Source: Monosiga brevicollis MX1 (Eukaryota; Opisthokonta; Choanoflagellata; Craspedida; Salpingoecidae). From it: DNA of 64,000 bases. Position numbers and translations under genes: made by a program. Of the stretch, positions 40,479 through 61,324 are shown one piece after another (the stretch's first letter is position 1; each line of letters opens with the position of its first letter). Location: assembly GCF_000002865.3 (NCBI RefSeq), contig NW_001865044.1:66309-130308 (forward strand), read 5' to 3'. The notes beneath the pieces were generated by a model. It made no database searches, was not told the origin of the DNA, and worked only from the letters and a program-made list of their open reading frames with translations.

Positions 40479-42957
40479 ATGGAGGGAACCACGCTGTTGG
40501 GTCTGGTGTTTACCATGGCCGTCGCAGCGGTACTGGCTGTCTTGCTCCGGCGCCGTGGCGCCAAGGCGGAAGCTCAAGCTCAAGCGGAGGCTGAGGCAGT
40601 TCGGGCACAGCAGGAGCAGGAGGAAGCCGAGGCAGCAGCCAAGGCCAACAAGGCCAAGGCTGAAAAGGACGCCAAGAACAAGGCGAAGGCCAAGGTCGCG
40701 GCAGCCAAGCACGTGGATCCACCACAGCTCCTCACCCTTCTCAAGGGGCACACGGGCCCTGTCACAGACGTTGTGTTCTCGCCATCGGGCCAGGTTGGTG
40801 GCTGAGTGCCTGAGAGAGTCGGAAACGGCTTTCGGACTGGTTGCGTGGCTGGCGCACTCACTCGTGCTTTACCTTGGCCATGCTGCTCTTGTGCGGGATT
40901 CCCTGGTTAGCACCTGGCCAGTTGCAGCGAGGACCGCACGCTGCGCATGTGGCGCTTGGCTGACTTTGCTGAGAAAGAACACGGGTATGTGCGTACCAAC
41001 ATCGATCTGGATCACGGCGACGCCATTGCCTTTTCAACGGACGGCAAGTGAGTTTATTCAAATACCTGAAGAGAGAATGTGCCCACTGCCCCCATTCATG
41101 TCCTTCTCTCTACCTACCTCGAGCTGCTATCGACCAGCATGTGGCTGATGACCTGCGTACTCACTCGATATGCGGCAGAGTTTGTGCAGTTATATTGCAC
41201 ATGGCACAACAGGTACAGTTGTTCAAGGTCAGCAAGAAGGACGTGAGCCCACTGGCTACCCTCCCAGAGGTACGCACGCCTCCAAGAGTCAATCAGCTTG
41301 CCCTCCCCCAGCAATGACCATTCCATCCCCACGTCATTGGCGTGATATGTGGTAGCATCCGACAACTAGCGCTGGTCCCTTGCGGCACGTCGGCGTTGCT
41401 GTCAATGACAATGCCAAATATGTCATGCTCAGCTACGAGAAGGAGCTGATTGAGGTCAGCTGCCCGGCGCCCACCGTGGACTCCTTTCTTCAAAGATGGC
41501 AGGCAGGCACATGGGCGCATCCTGACGCCTTGCCTACATCCCGATTTAGATTTATCATCCACGCGGGAACAAATTGCAAGAGCTTCGCACGCTGACCAGT
41601 ACCAATTACCATGCTGCCGTCTCCCCATGGTATGGTCAGGGCGAAGATGTTTTGCACGTTTGCCGCCGCCTGGTTCGGTTCAGTATAAGTGGGATTCTCA
41701 CACTATGCACGTCCGTCGGTCCCGTATCTCTCCTTTGCCCACCACGAATCGGGCTCCTGTTTGGTTACACTTGTGCTCCAGTGGTCAATTCTTTGCCTAC
41801 TCAGGTCAGTGTCTTTTTTTTTACCTTTCAATCATACAAGTTGTGCGCACGCGAACCCTGTGCTGTTGCTGCTGCTTCATTGTATTTTTTTTTCTTCTTC
41901 TTCGTTTCTGACCCCTCGCCTCCAATGTGTGTCACAACTTTTGCGGCCAGGATTTACGCCTGATGTCAAAATATGCGTGGCCGTGGGCGCCAACGGCAAC
42001 TATGTCAACGTATGTCTTGCTTAGCGTTGATACCTACCCTCAATTGCTTCGCAACAGCTTGCCCGACTTAACACACCTGCCGGCCGATCCAATGATGTAT
42101 TGCGGTTGTCATTTTCAGGGAGCCAAAGCCATGACACTGGCAGGCCTCTCGACGGGCGTTGTTCATTTTACGTTTTCGCCAGATTCAAGCCGGTTGGTAT
42201 CATGGGTTCACGTTGAAAGCTTGCGGTAGCTGACTTGCTTTAAGTCTCTGGTACCTGACGGTCTGCACGGTGTGTTGTCTGGGTGCCAGGATGGCCGCTT
42301 TGTGTAAGGACGGTCTTTGGAAGCTATATGACATTGCGTACGTATCTTTGTATCTTCCATACGTGGCGCGCATGCATGGGCTGGAGTTGCATGGCGGAGC
42401 ACGCGCCTCAGGTAACCCCGCTTGATGGCTTGTAGGGTGCGGTGGAAGTCCAATGAAGATACGCATGAGTTGTCGAGCGGTCAGGCTGAGCTAGTGGGCC
42501 AGCGAGGCTTTGTGGCTATAGACCCACAAGGCGGCAGTGTTGTGGTCGCCAGCGGCAATCACCTCCAGATTTTCTCAGCCAGTTCAGGCAAACTGCTGCG
42601 TCATATCCCAGACATTTTCGCCAAGGGTCAGTGACCTCCCCGCTCCTTGCCGACTGCTCACCCGCTCGGGTGTTGCCCGGCGCAGGGTGCTCGGTTGTCC
42701 TCACTTGGCTTTGTTTTATTGCTTGATCGGTAGGTCATGCAACAGCTTTGTCGTTTTCACAGCTGGGGGATTGCTTTGCCGTGGGAGGCAGCGGGCGGCA
42801 CATTGCCGTGTTTCAAAATGTGCAAGGCTACGAGGAGCGTCTGCGACAGCTTGAAGCCAAGCTGTCGCGCGAATCAGATTCCAATGCCCAGGAGCGCATG
42901 CAGCAACTCTGCACCGATCTCCGCCGCCAATTGCAGACCTGGCGCTCCGGGCCCTAA
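40479..42957 (+). CDS. TBL2: TBL2-like WD-repeat protein of the ER membrane, multi-exon
   Basis: TBL2 is an ER-membrane WD40 protein linked to PERK signalling in animals. Exon 1 (40479-40793) encodes a membrane anchor (LLGLVFTMAVAAVLAVLL), a charged Ala/Lys/Glu helix and the first WD strand LLKGHTGPVTDVVFSPSG. Exon 2 starts at 40911 in phase with HLASCSEDRTLRMW, matching human YLATCADDRTIRIW; the following KEHGYVRTNIDLDHGDA matches REHRSMRANVELDHAT. Later small exons carry GFTPDVKICVAVG, HFTFSPDSSR and KDGLWKLYDI, also near-parallel to the human protein. The last exon ends with a coiled coil (YEERLRQLEAKLSRE) where human TBL2 has its C-terminal helix, and TAA at 42955-42957. Middle exon edges (41.2-42.3 kb) are approximate. 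Confidence 0.85.
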
Positions 42958-44414
42958 TGGCCGCCATCCCAACTCTCTCTCTCCCAAAGCGAGAAGAACC
43001 ATGTCAGCGAAAACTTCGAGAACCAGTTGATGCTACCAAATGGTGTTTCCCAAAATAGTCAAAAAAGTTTTGCCACGTCAGTCACCCAAAAGGGGAAATG
43101 TCGGCATTGCAAGCTGTTCCGTGAGTCACACGTGGTAACAACAAGCACAGAGAGGGCGCTGACAACGACCCATTGCACCAATTCAATAGCAGTCAACGTG
43201 TATCATCCATAAGACCCCATGTGTGTGTATGTGTATGTGTATATGAAAGTGAGCAGTGTGTGTTATTTTTCTCTGTTCAGAGGCAGTCTTCACACTCTCC
43301 CTTTGACCAAGGTAACGTCCCTTATGAAACTTTGGGCAACCGCCGGGCGGTCAGTGGCGGTGGGGGATATGGCGGCGTCTGATGAGGGGGAGGCAAAGCC
43401 TGTGTTCTGGTTTTTCTACCATATCGACTGTCTGCCCAAGAATGGTGGTTGTGGGGGGTGCATATGAGGCTGCTGACTGTCTTGTGGCGTTGGCGTCAAG
43501 TGGTCTTGGCAACGCATCACACACCCATGCTCCGGTTCGGCAGCTGGCCGCTGCTCCACTTGTGTCTGTCGTGGCAGTGATCAATGACCCACAACACCTC
43601 TGAAACATTCTATCCACTTGTCCCGACCGCCTCCTACTCTTGGTTTGGCCTGTGCCTCGCTCCACACTCCGCCCAGTCGCCTGGCGTCCTTGCGTCGTCC
43701 TCTGTTTGGCAACCAGTACCCCATCTTTTCTGTGGTTTTCCCGGTATCTTCTTGCCTTTGCTGTCTTGTGTCCACCTGCCCTGCCCATGGGCTTTGCACT
43801 CGGCTCTGCCCCCACCCCGTCCTCCTCCCCCTCGAATGATGTTGGGGGTTGGAGTAGGGGCCGTGAGGCTTCTCCCGTTTCACTGGCCTTGGGGACATGT
43901 CGTTGGGTTGACCCTTCTTTCTTGACAACGCTTGCTTTTTTTCCTTTTGGCTTTTCCCTTTGACCCTTTTGGTCAGGACAACCCGTTGGTTCTCCTTTCC
44001 TTTGAATTTCTGACATATGTCATCATTCTTGTTGGTTTATCTTGGCGATGGGGGTTCGATCGAGTTCGGCCGAAGCCGCTCTTTTTCTTTTTTCTTCTTT
44101 TTTTGAGCCCTGTCGCTCTATGCTTAACAACGGCCTTGCCACCCCCGACCCCGGGTGAGCTTGCGTTGCTCTGTCTGGCTTGACTGGCAATTTCATTCAC
44201 ACTGGTCCCCCCCTCACACACCACATCTGATCTGAATTCTTTTGGAAGCTTTTGTGCTGCCACTGCCCTTTTTTTTTCCTCATTGCCATCCTCTTTTTGT
44301 CTTGACTGCCACCTTCAACTCCCTTCGCTTCTGCTCGACGACCGTTGATGCCCTTGCCTGTCTTTGTAACCGACGACTCAACGTACCCGGGTGTCGGCCC
44401 TTGCCAACAGAACT
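42958..44414. other. Intergenic stretch upstream of SERCA
   Basis: About 1.45 kb, pyrimidine-rich on the plus strand over its second half, suggesting SERCA promoter, leader and perhaps a leader intron. A GT-rich tract lies near 43217-43245. Open frames here are low complexity and not convincing as genes. Confidence 0.5.
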
Positions 44415-47816
<3,402 letters not shown>

Positions 47817-48388
47817 ATGATGCGCGTATTTTCTTCTCTCTCTTCCCCATGACCTCCCATTTTTTTACCCAAGTCTTACACATTTTCCGTTATAATTGCC
47901 CATCCGGCCGCCGCTTGCTCCCCGCTATTTCTGACACCTCGCACTCAAAAGCGATGTGTGGTTGAGTGAATCACTATCAAGTTGCTTGCCGAGATTGCCT
48001 TTGTATCTCAAGCTCTTACTCGATACCGAAAACGCTCTTTGACCTGCATGCCGGTCGCCACCAAATTCAAACTTAAAAATTAACAGTTACTTTTGCCCAC
48101 TGGTCATTCTTTTCCGTTTTTTCTTCTTCTTCTTTTTTTTTTTTCGCAACGTGATGCCGTGGGTCATTATCATTGGACAGTCAATTCTTTTTGCTAAGTG
48201 CGCAAACTCTACAAACCAATGATCTCATCATCGGTTTCCACCTACAACTAAAAGGAAAGAGCGAAAAAGAGCGAGAGATAAACTAGCGAGAAGCTTTGGA
48301 GCGCCGCCGACGTGGTGTCCTTGACTAGGTGGCGCCGTGTGGCTCAAGGCGACCATGCCACGCTCGAGCTTTTATGGACTGTTCACTC
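47817..48388. other. Convergent intergenic stretch between SERCA and NCLX-like genes
   Basis: Holds the 3' ends of both genes. T-rich and otherwise featureless; no exon recognised. Confidence 0.5.
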
Positions 48389-51300
48389 TCAGCCAGCAAA
48401 CTCGAGGGCCAATGCGGTCGCAAGGTAGGCGGTGTATAGCACCCACAAGTACATGCCAAAGTACTTGCCCACTCGAAACTTATTGACCGGGATGATGATG
48501 GCAGAGGAAACGAGAGATAAAAGCAAAAAGCCACCCGACACCACTAGTTGGTGACTCTTCTGATCGTGAACGGGGAAGGTGCCGCCGTGTTTGAAGCATG
48601 CAACGGTGGCTGAAACGCCGATGCCCAGCAGCATGTCTGTGCAGAAGTGTTTTTTCACCAGCATGAGCCCCGAGCCATTGCGAATGCAAAATGAAACAAT
48701 GTTAAGAAATGCACGCAAGCAGCAAAGCAAGCGAAGATTTCCATGGCCCAAACGTACTCATAGCAGGGCCACCAAAGCAGGCGCCCACCGCCATGCGTGG
48801 AAACCCCTGCTTTGCCACGGTCAAATTCGACACAAAATCTATCACAACAAAGGGCCAATCCAACAAGGCAGGTCATGCGCATGCTATGGTCGAGATGGAG
48901 GGAGGCTTTGTGAAACGCGTGGCGCGAGCAACGAACCGCCAATGCTGTTGCCCCAAGCCAGCACTGTCAGGCCGAGAATAGCATCAGAAATGTTGAACAT
49001 GCGTCCCAAGGCCTGCGTCGATGAATCACACCCGCATCAGTCAGCGTGAGGCGGTGCGAGGAAGCGCAAGTTGTCATTCCAAGGTGATGGATCTCATTCT
49101 CTGACCTGCAACAAATTGACAATTTCATTGGCTACGATATAAATCCAGACAACAGCCACCAGGAAACCGATAAATCCAAAGGCCTATGCGAGGTTCGGCA
49201 AAAGCGAAAGCAAGTGAGCAGAATGGCAGAGGTTGAGGCTAGGAATCAAGCCCGGGATGAACTCACGGCGTGGCCTTTGGGAGGCACTCGTGCCCTTGTC
49301 GTCACCCAAATGATCATGGCCGCCACACCGCCGACCATGAGCGCAGCCAACCAAAGTGGGTAGTTGCTGTCGCCCAAATCTGTAAAGCCAACTGCGGAGA
49401 GGAAAAAAAAAAAAGAAAAAAAAAAAAAAAAAAAAGAAAGAAAAGGCGAGAGAGTGTGATGGCACCACACCACCATGAGTGCTGTCACTTTTGAATATGG
49501 CCGTGCCCCTCTCAGCGTTGTCAGATAGGGCTAATCATAGGAGGGAAGAAAATAGATGCATGCAAAAAGGGGGACTGACTGCCGGCACCAAGCACGAAGA
49601 AGACGGGGGCAATTAGGCATTGGAGCATGGCCAGGTACTGCTTCCAATTCTCGTCATCCTCATCAAAGTCAACCACGGGGGTTGTGATGGTCAGGGCAAA
49701 ATTGATGGGCGCCTACGCAGATAGAGAAGCGTCCGGCCCCCGGGGATTCATGAGAGACCGTGATTGAAACGCCAAGACTAATCTCAGCCAAAGCTGCTCT
49801 CAAGATGCGCGTGGTTGTCGGTTGTCAACTTCCAACCAGAATGAACAGGCGGGGTTGAACGATGGCAAGGGACATACGCTAAGAACCATATAGGCACGGT
49901 TGATGATCCCTGAAGATTCCCACTCCTGCAAGGGACATGCGCAAAAAGTGCGGTTCATCAGCTACAAAGCGAATTTGGCTCACTGCACCCTCTGTATCTC
50001 CAAAGCAAGTACGCACCTCGCTGTCAATGGGGTTGAGAGCGGTCAGCAAGTCGCGAAAGGGAGTAGCGGGGCCAATTGCACCGCCAGCTTCGCCAGCAAA
50101 GGGCAGCAGCGCGGTGTTTTCTAAAAAAAAAAAAAAAAAAAAAAGGAGGGTCGTGCGATACGTGATGTTGAGCCCCTATGAAGCCGAAACACATGGTCTC
50201 TCTGTGTGTTTGGATGGATGGGGGGGATCATTTTGTGTTTTAGTTGGTGTTTTCGCAACGGCTTGATAAAATTCCACGCGCACCTGCGTCCGTGTCAACA
50301 TCATGGTGCGTGGCAGCTTGATATTGGGCGCCTTGCATAATTGGAGCAAAGAGGACGCGGTCGGTAGCATCCACAAGCTCCTTGATGCTGTGGCTGCGTG
50401 AGCGGGGCGGAGAGACGAGGTCTCGAACGTTGAGATTTGTTTCGCGGGCGCGACGCTGAGTCGGACTCATGAGGCCGGGAGGGGGAGACATTGAGGCGTT
50501 TTGATGCAAGAGAGCGGTGTCATCACTTGTGTCCAAGCCATCATCAACATTGATGTTAATGTTGTGCATCATCGGACCCAGTGCCGGTGGCGCAGTCTCG
50601 TCGTTTGATCCAAAGTTGGGGGGCAGCTTGGACTTGCTGGCCTTGCGGGATTGATAGATCTGTCGACCCAGAATGACAACAAGCACATAGAGAACATACA
50701 GGCCCACAAAGCCAATAGCTTCGCCGGTGAAAATTTCACCCCGAAGCAAGATGATGAAGACCTAGCCAAGGCAGCAACCAGGGTCGTGAGATTGCATTGA
50801 GGGGTCCATGATGGTCTGAGCGAGTGCTGCGTCAGACGCAGGTGCACACGTGCGCACTGACCCAGATCGATGCAATGAGGTAGGTTATGACATCGCGAAG
50901 GAAGGGGCGACGGGTGACGGTGAAGGGCACGACGTAGCCAACAGTGCCCACGACCACGGTGGTTACGAAGGTGCCGGCGCCGAAGAGCTCGCCGAGGGCC
51001 AGCTGTGCGCCATTTTGTACATTGTTGATGGAGGAATAGACGCTAAAGATATCAGGGGCACCGTTTCCCAGGGCCAAGAAGGTGACGCCTGCCACGTTGT
51101 GACTGAGCTTGAGCGTTTCCGAAATAACACTGAGCGCCGGGCAGAAGCTGAGGCGAAAGAAAGGTCGGCGGCAAGGGCACAGAGCCATCGCGATCGTGAG
51201 TCGGGAAGGTGCCAAAGGAAGCGGAGGTTCAACGAAGAGATGCAGCAGCCTGGCTCAGATGTGTTCAAGAATAAGCGAGCAAAAAAAAATAAAATAAAAA

Positions 51301-51992
51301 ATAAAATAAAAACCTATACGTACAAATCCTCTGCGGTCACGCCGAGCGCGATAAAGAGGAAGAGGAGCCACAGAAGCTGCGCGTTGAGCGACATGGCAGA
51401 CGTAGCCATATGAGCAGAGGGTGAGAGTGCACGGTACACTCCGGCGTCTTGATCTTTGCCATGGTATAGAAAGAAACATGGCCGTGGGCTCAAAAAATCG
51501 AAACAGCGGCAGCTAGATTCGAGGACACGTACGAGAATGACCACCGAGCCACCGACGCTTTTCATCGTGCAATATGGGAGCTCTAGATAGTTGATGAAGC
51601 CGCCATCAGGTTGGCAGTTGTCAGCCTGCTTGACAAGGGCGCATGGATCTTCGTAGTGCTTGAATCCCTCACACTAACGATGACATGGCATTGAATGAGC
51701 ACAGTTTGATGAGCATATGGAGGAGGACGTGGTTCAACGCAACGAGCCGTGGTTGCTGCTTGCACAAAGGGCAAGAGGCAAAACTGCGTACCGAGACATT
51801 GTTCAGATTATCAGGAAGCGGGCGCTTGCTACCCAGGCCGAGAAGCCGACGAGCCGGACCCGCCACGAGGGCGGCAACGGAGTCGCTGGCTTCAATGGGG
51901 CCGGGCGAGCCCAAGGATGCCCAACCCTCTTGGAGGGATGTTTTGATGGAGGCGCCAGCTAGGAGCACCAAGGTAATGCCCATCATGGCCAT
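48389..51992 (-). CDS. SLC8B1: NCLX-type cation/Ca2+ exchanger (SLC8B1/SLC24A6-like), about 13 exons
   Basis: NCLX exports Ca2+ in exchange for Na+ or Li+, in animals across the mitochondrial inner membrane. The ATG at 51992 opens a hydrophobic leader. Exon 2 (about 51676-51537) has CQPDGGFINYLELPYC, matching human DCHSDGGYLNYLEGIFC. Exon 3 is a membrane helix (WLLFLFIALGVTA). Exon 4 carries the alpha-1 repeat LSHNVAGVTFLALGNGAPDIFS. Exon 5 ends in a cytosolic loop with Ser/Arg-rich segments. Exon 8 has TTPVVDFDEDDENWK (human VPVVDPDKDDQNWK). The alpha-2 repeat is split by an intron within GNSIGD, then FVSNLTVAKQGFPRMAVGACFGG follows (human FSDFTLARQGYPRMAFSACFGG). The last exon ends in two membrane helices and TGA at 48391-48389. 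Subcellular site is inferred from family only. Confidence 0.88.
49402..49440. repeat. A-rich homopolymer tract in an NCLX intron (poly-T in sense)
   Basis: Runs of A broken by single G lie just upstream, in transcription order, of the CTCTCCGCAG acceptor, so they double as the pyrimidine tract. A similar A21 run is at 50121-50142 in another intron of the gene. Confidence 0.85.
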
Positions 51993-53699
51993 GGTCTTAC
52001 CTGAAAGTGGGCGAGGAGACGGCAACAGTGCAGGACACGGGGATGAGGTCACAGCACGGGTGTGGGAAGGACTGAGGTGGACGGATGCGCGTCAGCTGGC
52101 CTTGGTGCAAAAACTGCAGGCAGTGGAACGTACTGACAACACGGCGACGGCGATGCTGGCGGCGCTGGATCGGGGTCAGCGAAGCTGTCGCAGCTGCCAG
52201 GGCTTGTCCATGTTGCGGTGCCATCTTGCCCCTGTTTAGGGTGTGGAGTGCGCGTGTACTTGGGAGGAGCGGTTGTCCTCCTTTGCCGCCGGCTGATGGC
52301 AGCGAGCTGTGAGGGCTGGGATGGAGAGTGGTGTTGGCTGAGCCCCACCACGAACTAACAACGGCTTTTCATCAACCGAGCCGAGGCGTGTCTTCTCTGA
52401 AAGCAGGGCACGCAGCTGCCATCCGGCATGACAGGCGTCCGAGCAGCAACCTACTTGGAACAACACAACATCGATCTGAGAGCCAAAGACATACCAGCCT
52501 CCCAGCCCACAACCCACGGCCCAGAGGAAGCAGGAGACACTGCACAACAAATGCAGCAAGGCTTGATCCCAGCTGGGCAATCGGTACAAGGGCACTGAGG
52601 GGGCCCGACGAACGGCAGTCAACGTGCGCCCGCGCCCGGAACACACACACACACACACACACACTTTCTGTTGGAGAGAGAGAGAGAGAAAGTGGATCGA
52701 GAAAGAGAGAGGGAGTGGATTGGGTATCGATATTTTCAGAGGGACATATTGAACTTGGTTTTGTTTGCAATGGAAAGTAGAGGCATAAGTAGAGAAGTGT
52801 GTAGAGCTGGAGGGAGCGGCAGAGGTGTGCCTGGTGGAGGAGATATTGTGAGAGCGTATGTAAAAAACACACCACGGCCGAAGACTTGAAAGGGCAGCTG
52901 GGAGGCTCTCAGAGCGCGCCAGCAAGCAAGAGTTCAAGGGCCTGGCAAACAGCGTGACAGGAATCAGCCAATGACGGGCCCTGAGCGTGATGCCGCACTG
53001 AATGAATGGCACGGGAGAGGGCGCTGCCTTTGATTCGGCCGTTTGTTATGGCGACAGCGTGGGTTAGACATGTGTACAATGTGTGTGTGTGGTAATTTTA
53101 CTCTGAATTGCCTTTATGGGTGACGTTCATGTGTGGCAAATGCACACGGCGTACGCATTTGACTGTGCGGGTCAGTGGTGTGTCATGCGACGGTATGACT
53201 CGGACAAGAGCGCAAGAGCCGATCCGGGATGGCCGCGGCAACGTAGTCAATGGCACAAAGCAGGCGAAAAGCAGGCAACCGCGACAGGACGCTTCCCTCC
53301 ACACCGCAAAAACTGTTGCTTAAAGACAACACAAAGCCAACCTTGCCTGTCGCCTTTGGTGGAGCTGGTTAAACACGGGGCATAGACAGTAGCAACCAAG
53401 ACACATCAGTGTCCATTTACATGTCAATTTTCGAAAGGACGGGAGAGGGGGGGGGAGGGGGCTCAGGCTTCTCTTAAAAAAAACAGCAGCAACAAGATCA
53501 ACAACATCAACAACAATTATACAAGCATCAGAAGTCAGCAGGCCGGATTCAAAGGCGCACGCGCGCACGATACCACTAGAGCGCCACATGCTGCTGTGGG
53601 TCATGTGCGTCGGTATACCTCGGCAGACGGGTCGATGGATTCCACGCATGCACACGAGGCAACTTCAAAATAGTCGAGTACGGACAGGTGGCAAGGTGT
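51993..53699. other. Intergenic stretch upstream of the NCLX-like gene
   Basis: About 1.7 kb between the NCLX start and the end of the minus-strand Rho gene. It has a CA repeat (about 52639-52664) and a GA tract (52674-52690). Open frames have no recognisable domain. Probable promoter of NCLX. Confidence 0.5.
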
Positions 53700-58598
<4,899 letters not shown>

Positions 58599-59174
58599 AA
58601 AATGAAGCTATAGTCCGGCTGTGCCTCCCGTTGTGTTTATCACCGGCTTGTTTCGCTTTCCATTCGTTTGGTTCTTGTGTAAGCTTCCTTGCCCAAAAAT
58701 TCCTTCCTGTCTTCCTGTCCGCGACTCGCGTTGTTGTATATCATGTTTGTTTTGTTCTTTTTTTTGAGGTGAAGCTCTGCCGGTTTACCGTGCCATGCAT
58801 CCCGGCTCCAACGCCGCGGCCCTCAATTTCCGTGAGCGATTGTACCAGGATAGATGCCCACGTTTTTATGCGCCAACCTTTTTTTCTCACACTTTTTTTT
58901 ACTTGCTCTTCCAAAAAAATTTAAAAGCTCAACTCACATGTCAGTGATCTTTTCCAACGTCCTCATCGCGGATGGTTTATGACAGCAGACATAACCCGAC
59001 TCGGCAATTCACGCAGTGTTCCCTCCCCCCCACCTTTTTTTTCCACCGTGCCAGCACAACGACCCCTTGTTTGAGACAGAACGCAAAAGTAGATGCCCTT
59101 GTTGTGTTTGCAGGAAAGAAAAACGGAACCATGCGAGTTGGATTTGCAAGAAAACAAAAAGCAAAAGGCTTCCC
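58599..59174. other. Convergent intergenic stretch
   Basis: Holds the 3' ends of the plus-strand Rho gene and the TMEM120 gene. T-rich with short A and T runs; no gene recognised. Confidence 0.5.
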
Positions 59175-61324
59175 CTAAGCATTTTTGTTGAGAAGACGCG
59201 AAACCCAAGCAGCAGACTGAGAATCGGGGAAGAACTTGCGAAAAACCACCAGACTGGTAATGCACGTGTTGCCCACACCCATCACAAACTGCAAAACAGC
59301 AAGGATCACCGCCTACAATCACCAGCACATGCCAATCCAGAATGAGAGTGATTTCAAACCGATTGACAATTCATGGGCACCTCCCAAACACCGAATGACA
59401 CCCTCTCCGGCGACTGGGGAAACGCCACTGCGACAAACACATCACGTACCTCCCACTCGCCCGTGCGCATATAGATCATCGAGAGCTTGAATGAGTTGAA
59501 TAGCTGGAAAAGCTGAGGACAAAGGCAGACAGAGCATACCATACATGCCGCCGTGAGGTCACAGCAACGCAAGAGGCTCGTGTAACTCAGTGAGGCCCGG
59601 TTTAGCACTTGACGTACATAAGCCAGGGTCAAGAATCCAACGAGGAAAGAGAGCGTCCAGCGGTTCGGTAAATCTATCAAGCCAAGCATGATTTGGTGAT
59701 TTAGCGCCGACAGCCAGACGGGCAGGCCACCCCGCAAGCGTTGTGTACAATGTCATCTCCCTTCACGCAGGCAGACGTACCGGTAGTCGTGTCCAGAAGC
59801 TGTGACTCGCCAAGGGCGCGCTTCTTGTACAGAGTCGCGCTCTGATACCGGTATTGCATGACCTGCACAATGCCTGTGCACAAGCAGCATCTGTCAGCAC
59901 AAGCCACAACCCGTGCTTGAACTCAAGCCAACGCATGTACCTTGATAGATGGAAAAGATTTTAAAGTAGTACTCAAACTCCAGACAAGCCGGAGTGTGAG
60001 ACCAGAGCAGCAACACGGCCGAGACCACAATCGACGAGTAGTGATGAAAGAGCCACCACAACTTGATATTAGAGCCATTGGCTTTGAGAATCAGCTGTTC
60101 AAGAAATTGCAAGCCAGAAAAATGAGCAAGAGTGCTGTTCATTCGACGCATGCAGGCTCTAGTGGGTGTCTGCGAACACAACAAACCTCGCGGATGGTGA
60201 CGCTGCCATAATACCAGCCCAGAAAGACGTAAAACAGCGTGTTCATCAAGCTATCAAACAGCCGTGACAAATGCGAACATTATTATCGTGGCATGAACGA
60301 CAGCCAGACCCACACAAGCCCTTGGTCCATACACCCCAAGAGCTTTACCGTAGCAGACGGACCCAACGAAAAGAGTTGCATGAGTCAAAGAGGGAACTTA
60401 CGTGGAGCTGAAATACACGCACAGGAGGGCACCAACGATGATGCCATAGGTGCAATGCAGCTTGAACTTTTCGTAATCCTCCTTGTATTGCCATCTGTGT
60501 AAGCCCAGAACGAGGGGATTCAAAAAATGTGAGCTAGTGCAAACAGCAGGAATACAAGGCCCAACAATGGCCCAGTCGACACGCACCGCTGCTTCACGTG
60601 GGGCAAGGTCAAGTTCACGTTGCCCAAAAGTAGCTTGAGGGGCAAGCTAGGCAGGTGTGCCGTAGGACGACGAAGTACAGGTGATTTAACGGACAAAAGT
60701 ACATCGATATGCTTGTGAGCCATTGCTCAGGAGCTTCTTGAATTGGACGCCAGGCGCCATGGCGAGCTGGGTGGGGCTGATGGCGGCAGGGACCAACCTG
60801 ATGTCCATGGGGAGAGTAAATTTGACGTTCTTCATCAAGCTCTCATTCTCCAGAATTTTCTTGCGTCGCGAGGCCCAGTCGGGCTCGTCCACCTCGCCTG
60901 ATGAGCGCAGCCTTGGTCATATTCATACAATCAAGGTGAGGCCGAGGCCATGGAAGGTGGCGCGCGAAACAGGGTCAACAACAACAACAACTTGAAGCCT
61001 ACTTTTTCAGGTCAAAATTCAGCTCCTTCATCAGCTTTGTGTGGCTCTTGAGCTGTTTTTGGCACTGCGTCATTCAGAATGAAAAGTGAGGCAAGATGAG
61101 GTGAATCGCCTGCGCCATTGGATCAACAAGGAGCTTGCGTGGCGGCTAGCTTGAGTGGCAGCTGGTTGTTCGGCTAAACGTACATTGGTTTGCGCATCAT
61201 GAAAGGCTTTGGTGGCCTTGACAAGGTTGTCATGGGCTGCCTTGAGATTGGTGCGGGAAGCCTCGCCATTGGTGGCCCACTCCTCGTCCCACTTGGCGAC
61301 GCGTTCACTGGCATCGGGCGCCAT
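59175..61324 (-). CDS. TMEM120: TMEM120-like (TMPIT/TACAN family) membrane protein, multi-exon
   Basis: Animal TMEM120 proteins are six-helix ER/nuclear-envelope membrane proteins with an ELOVL-like fold that bind coenzyme A; a mechanosensitive channel role has been debated. The ATG at 61324 opens a coiled coil (residues 1-47), continued as CQKQLKSHTKLMKELNFDLKK on exon 2. Next come ASRRKKILENESLMKNVKFTLP, then LLLGNVNLTLPHVKQ and YKEDYEKFKLHCT, matching human LGNVNVTLLSKQ and YKDEYEKFKLYLT. The core has TIRE upstream of ANGSNIKLWWLFHHYSSIV (human NNGSRIKGWWVFHHYVSTF) with the conserved WWxFHHY, and YRYQSATLYKKRALGE (human YYYQSGCLYRLRALGE). The last exon (about 59317-59175) reads FVMGVGNTCITSLVVFRKF and ends in TAG. 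Confidence 0.9.

Noticed and set aside
43351-44016. 221-codon minus-strand frame between TBL2 and SERCA
   Set aside because: Biased composition (Lys, Arg, Gly, Thr) opposite a pyrimidine-rich stretch, with no recognisable domain or partner exons.
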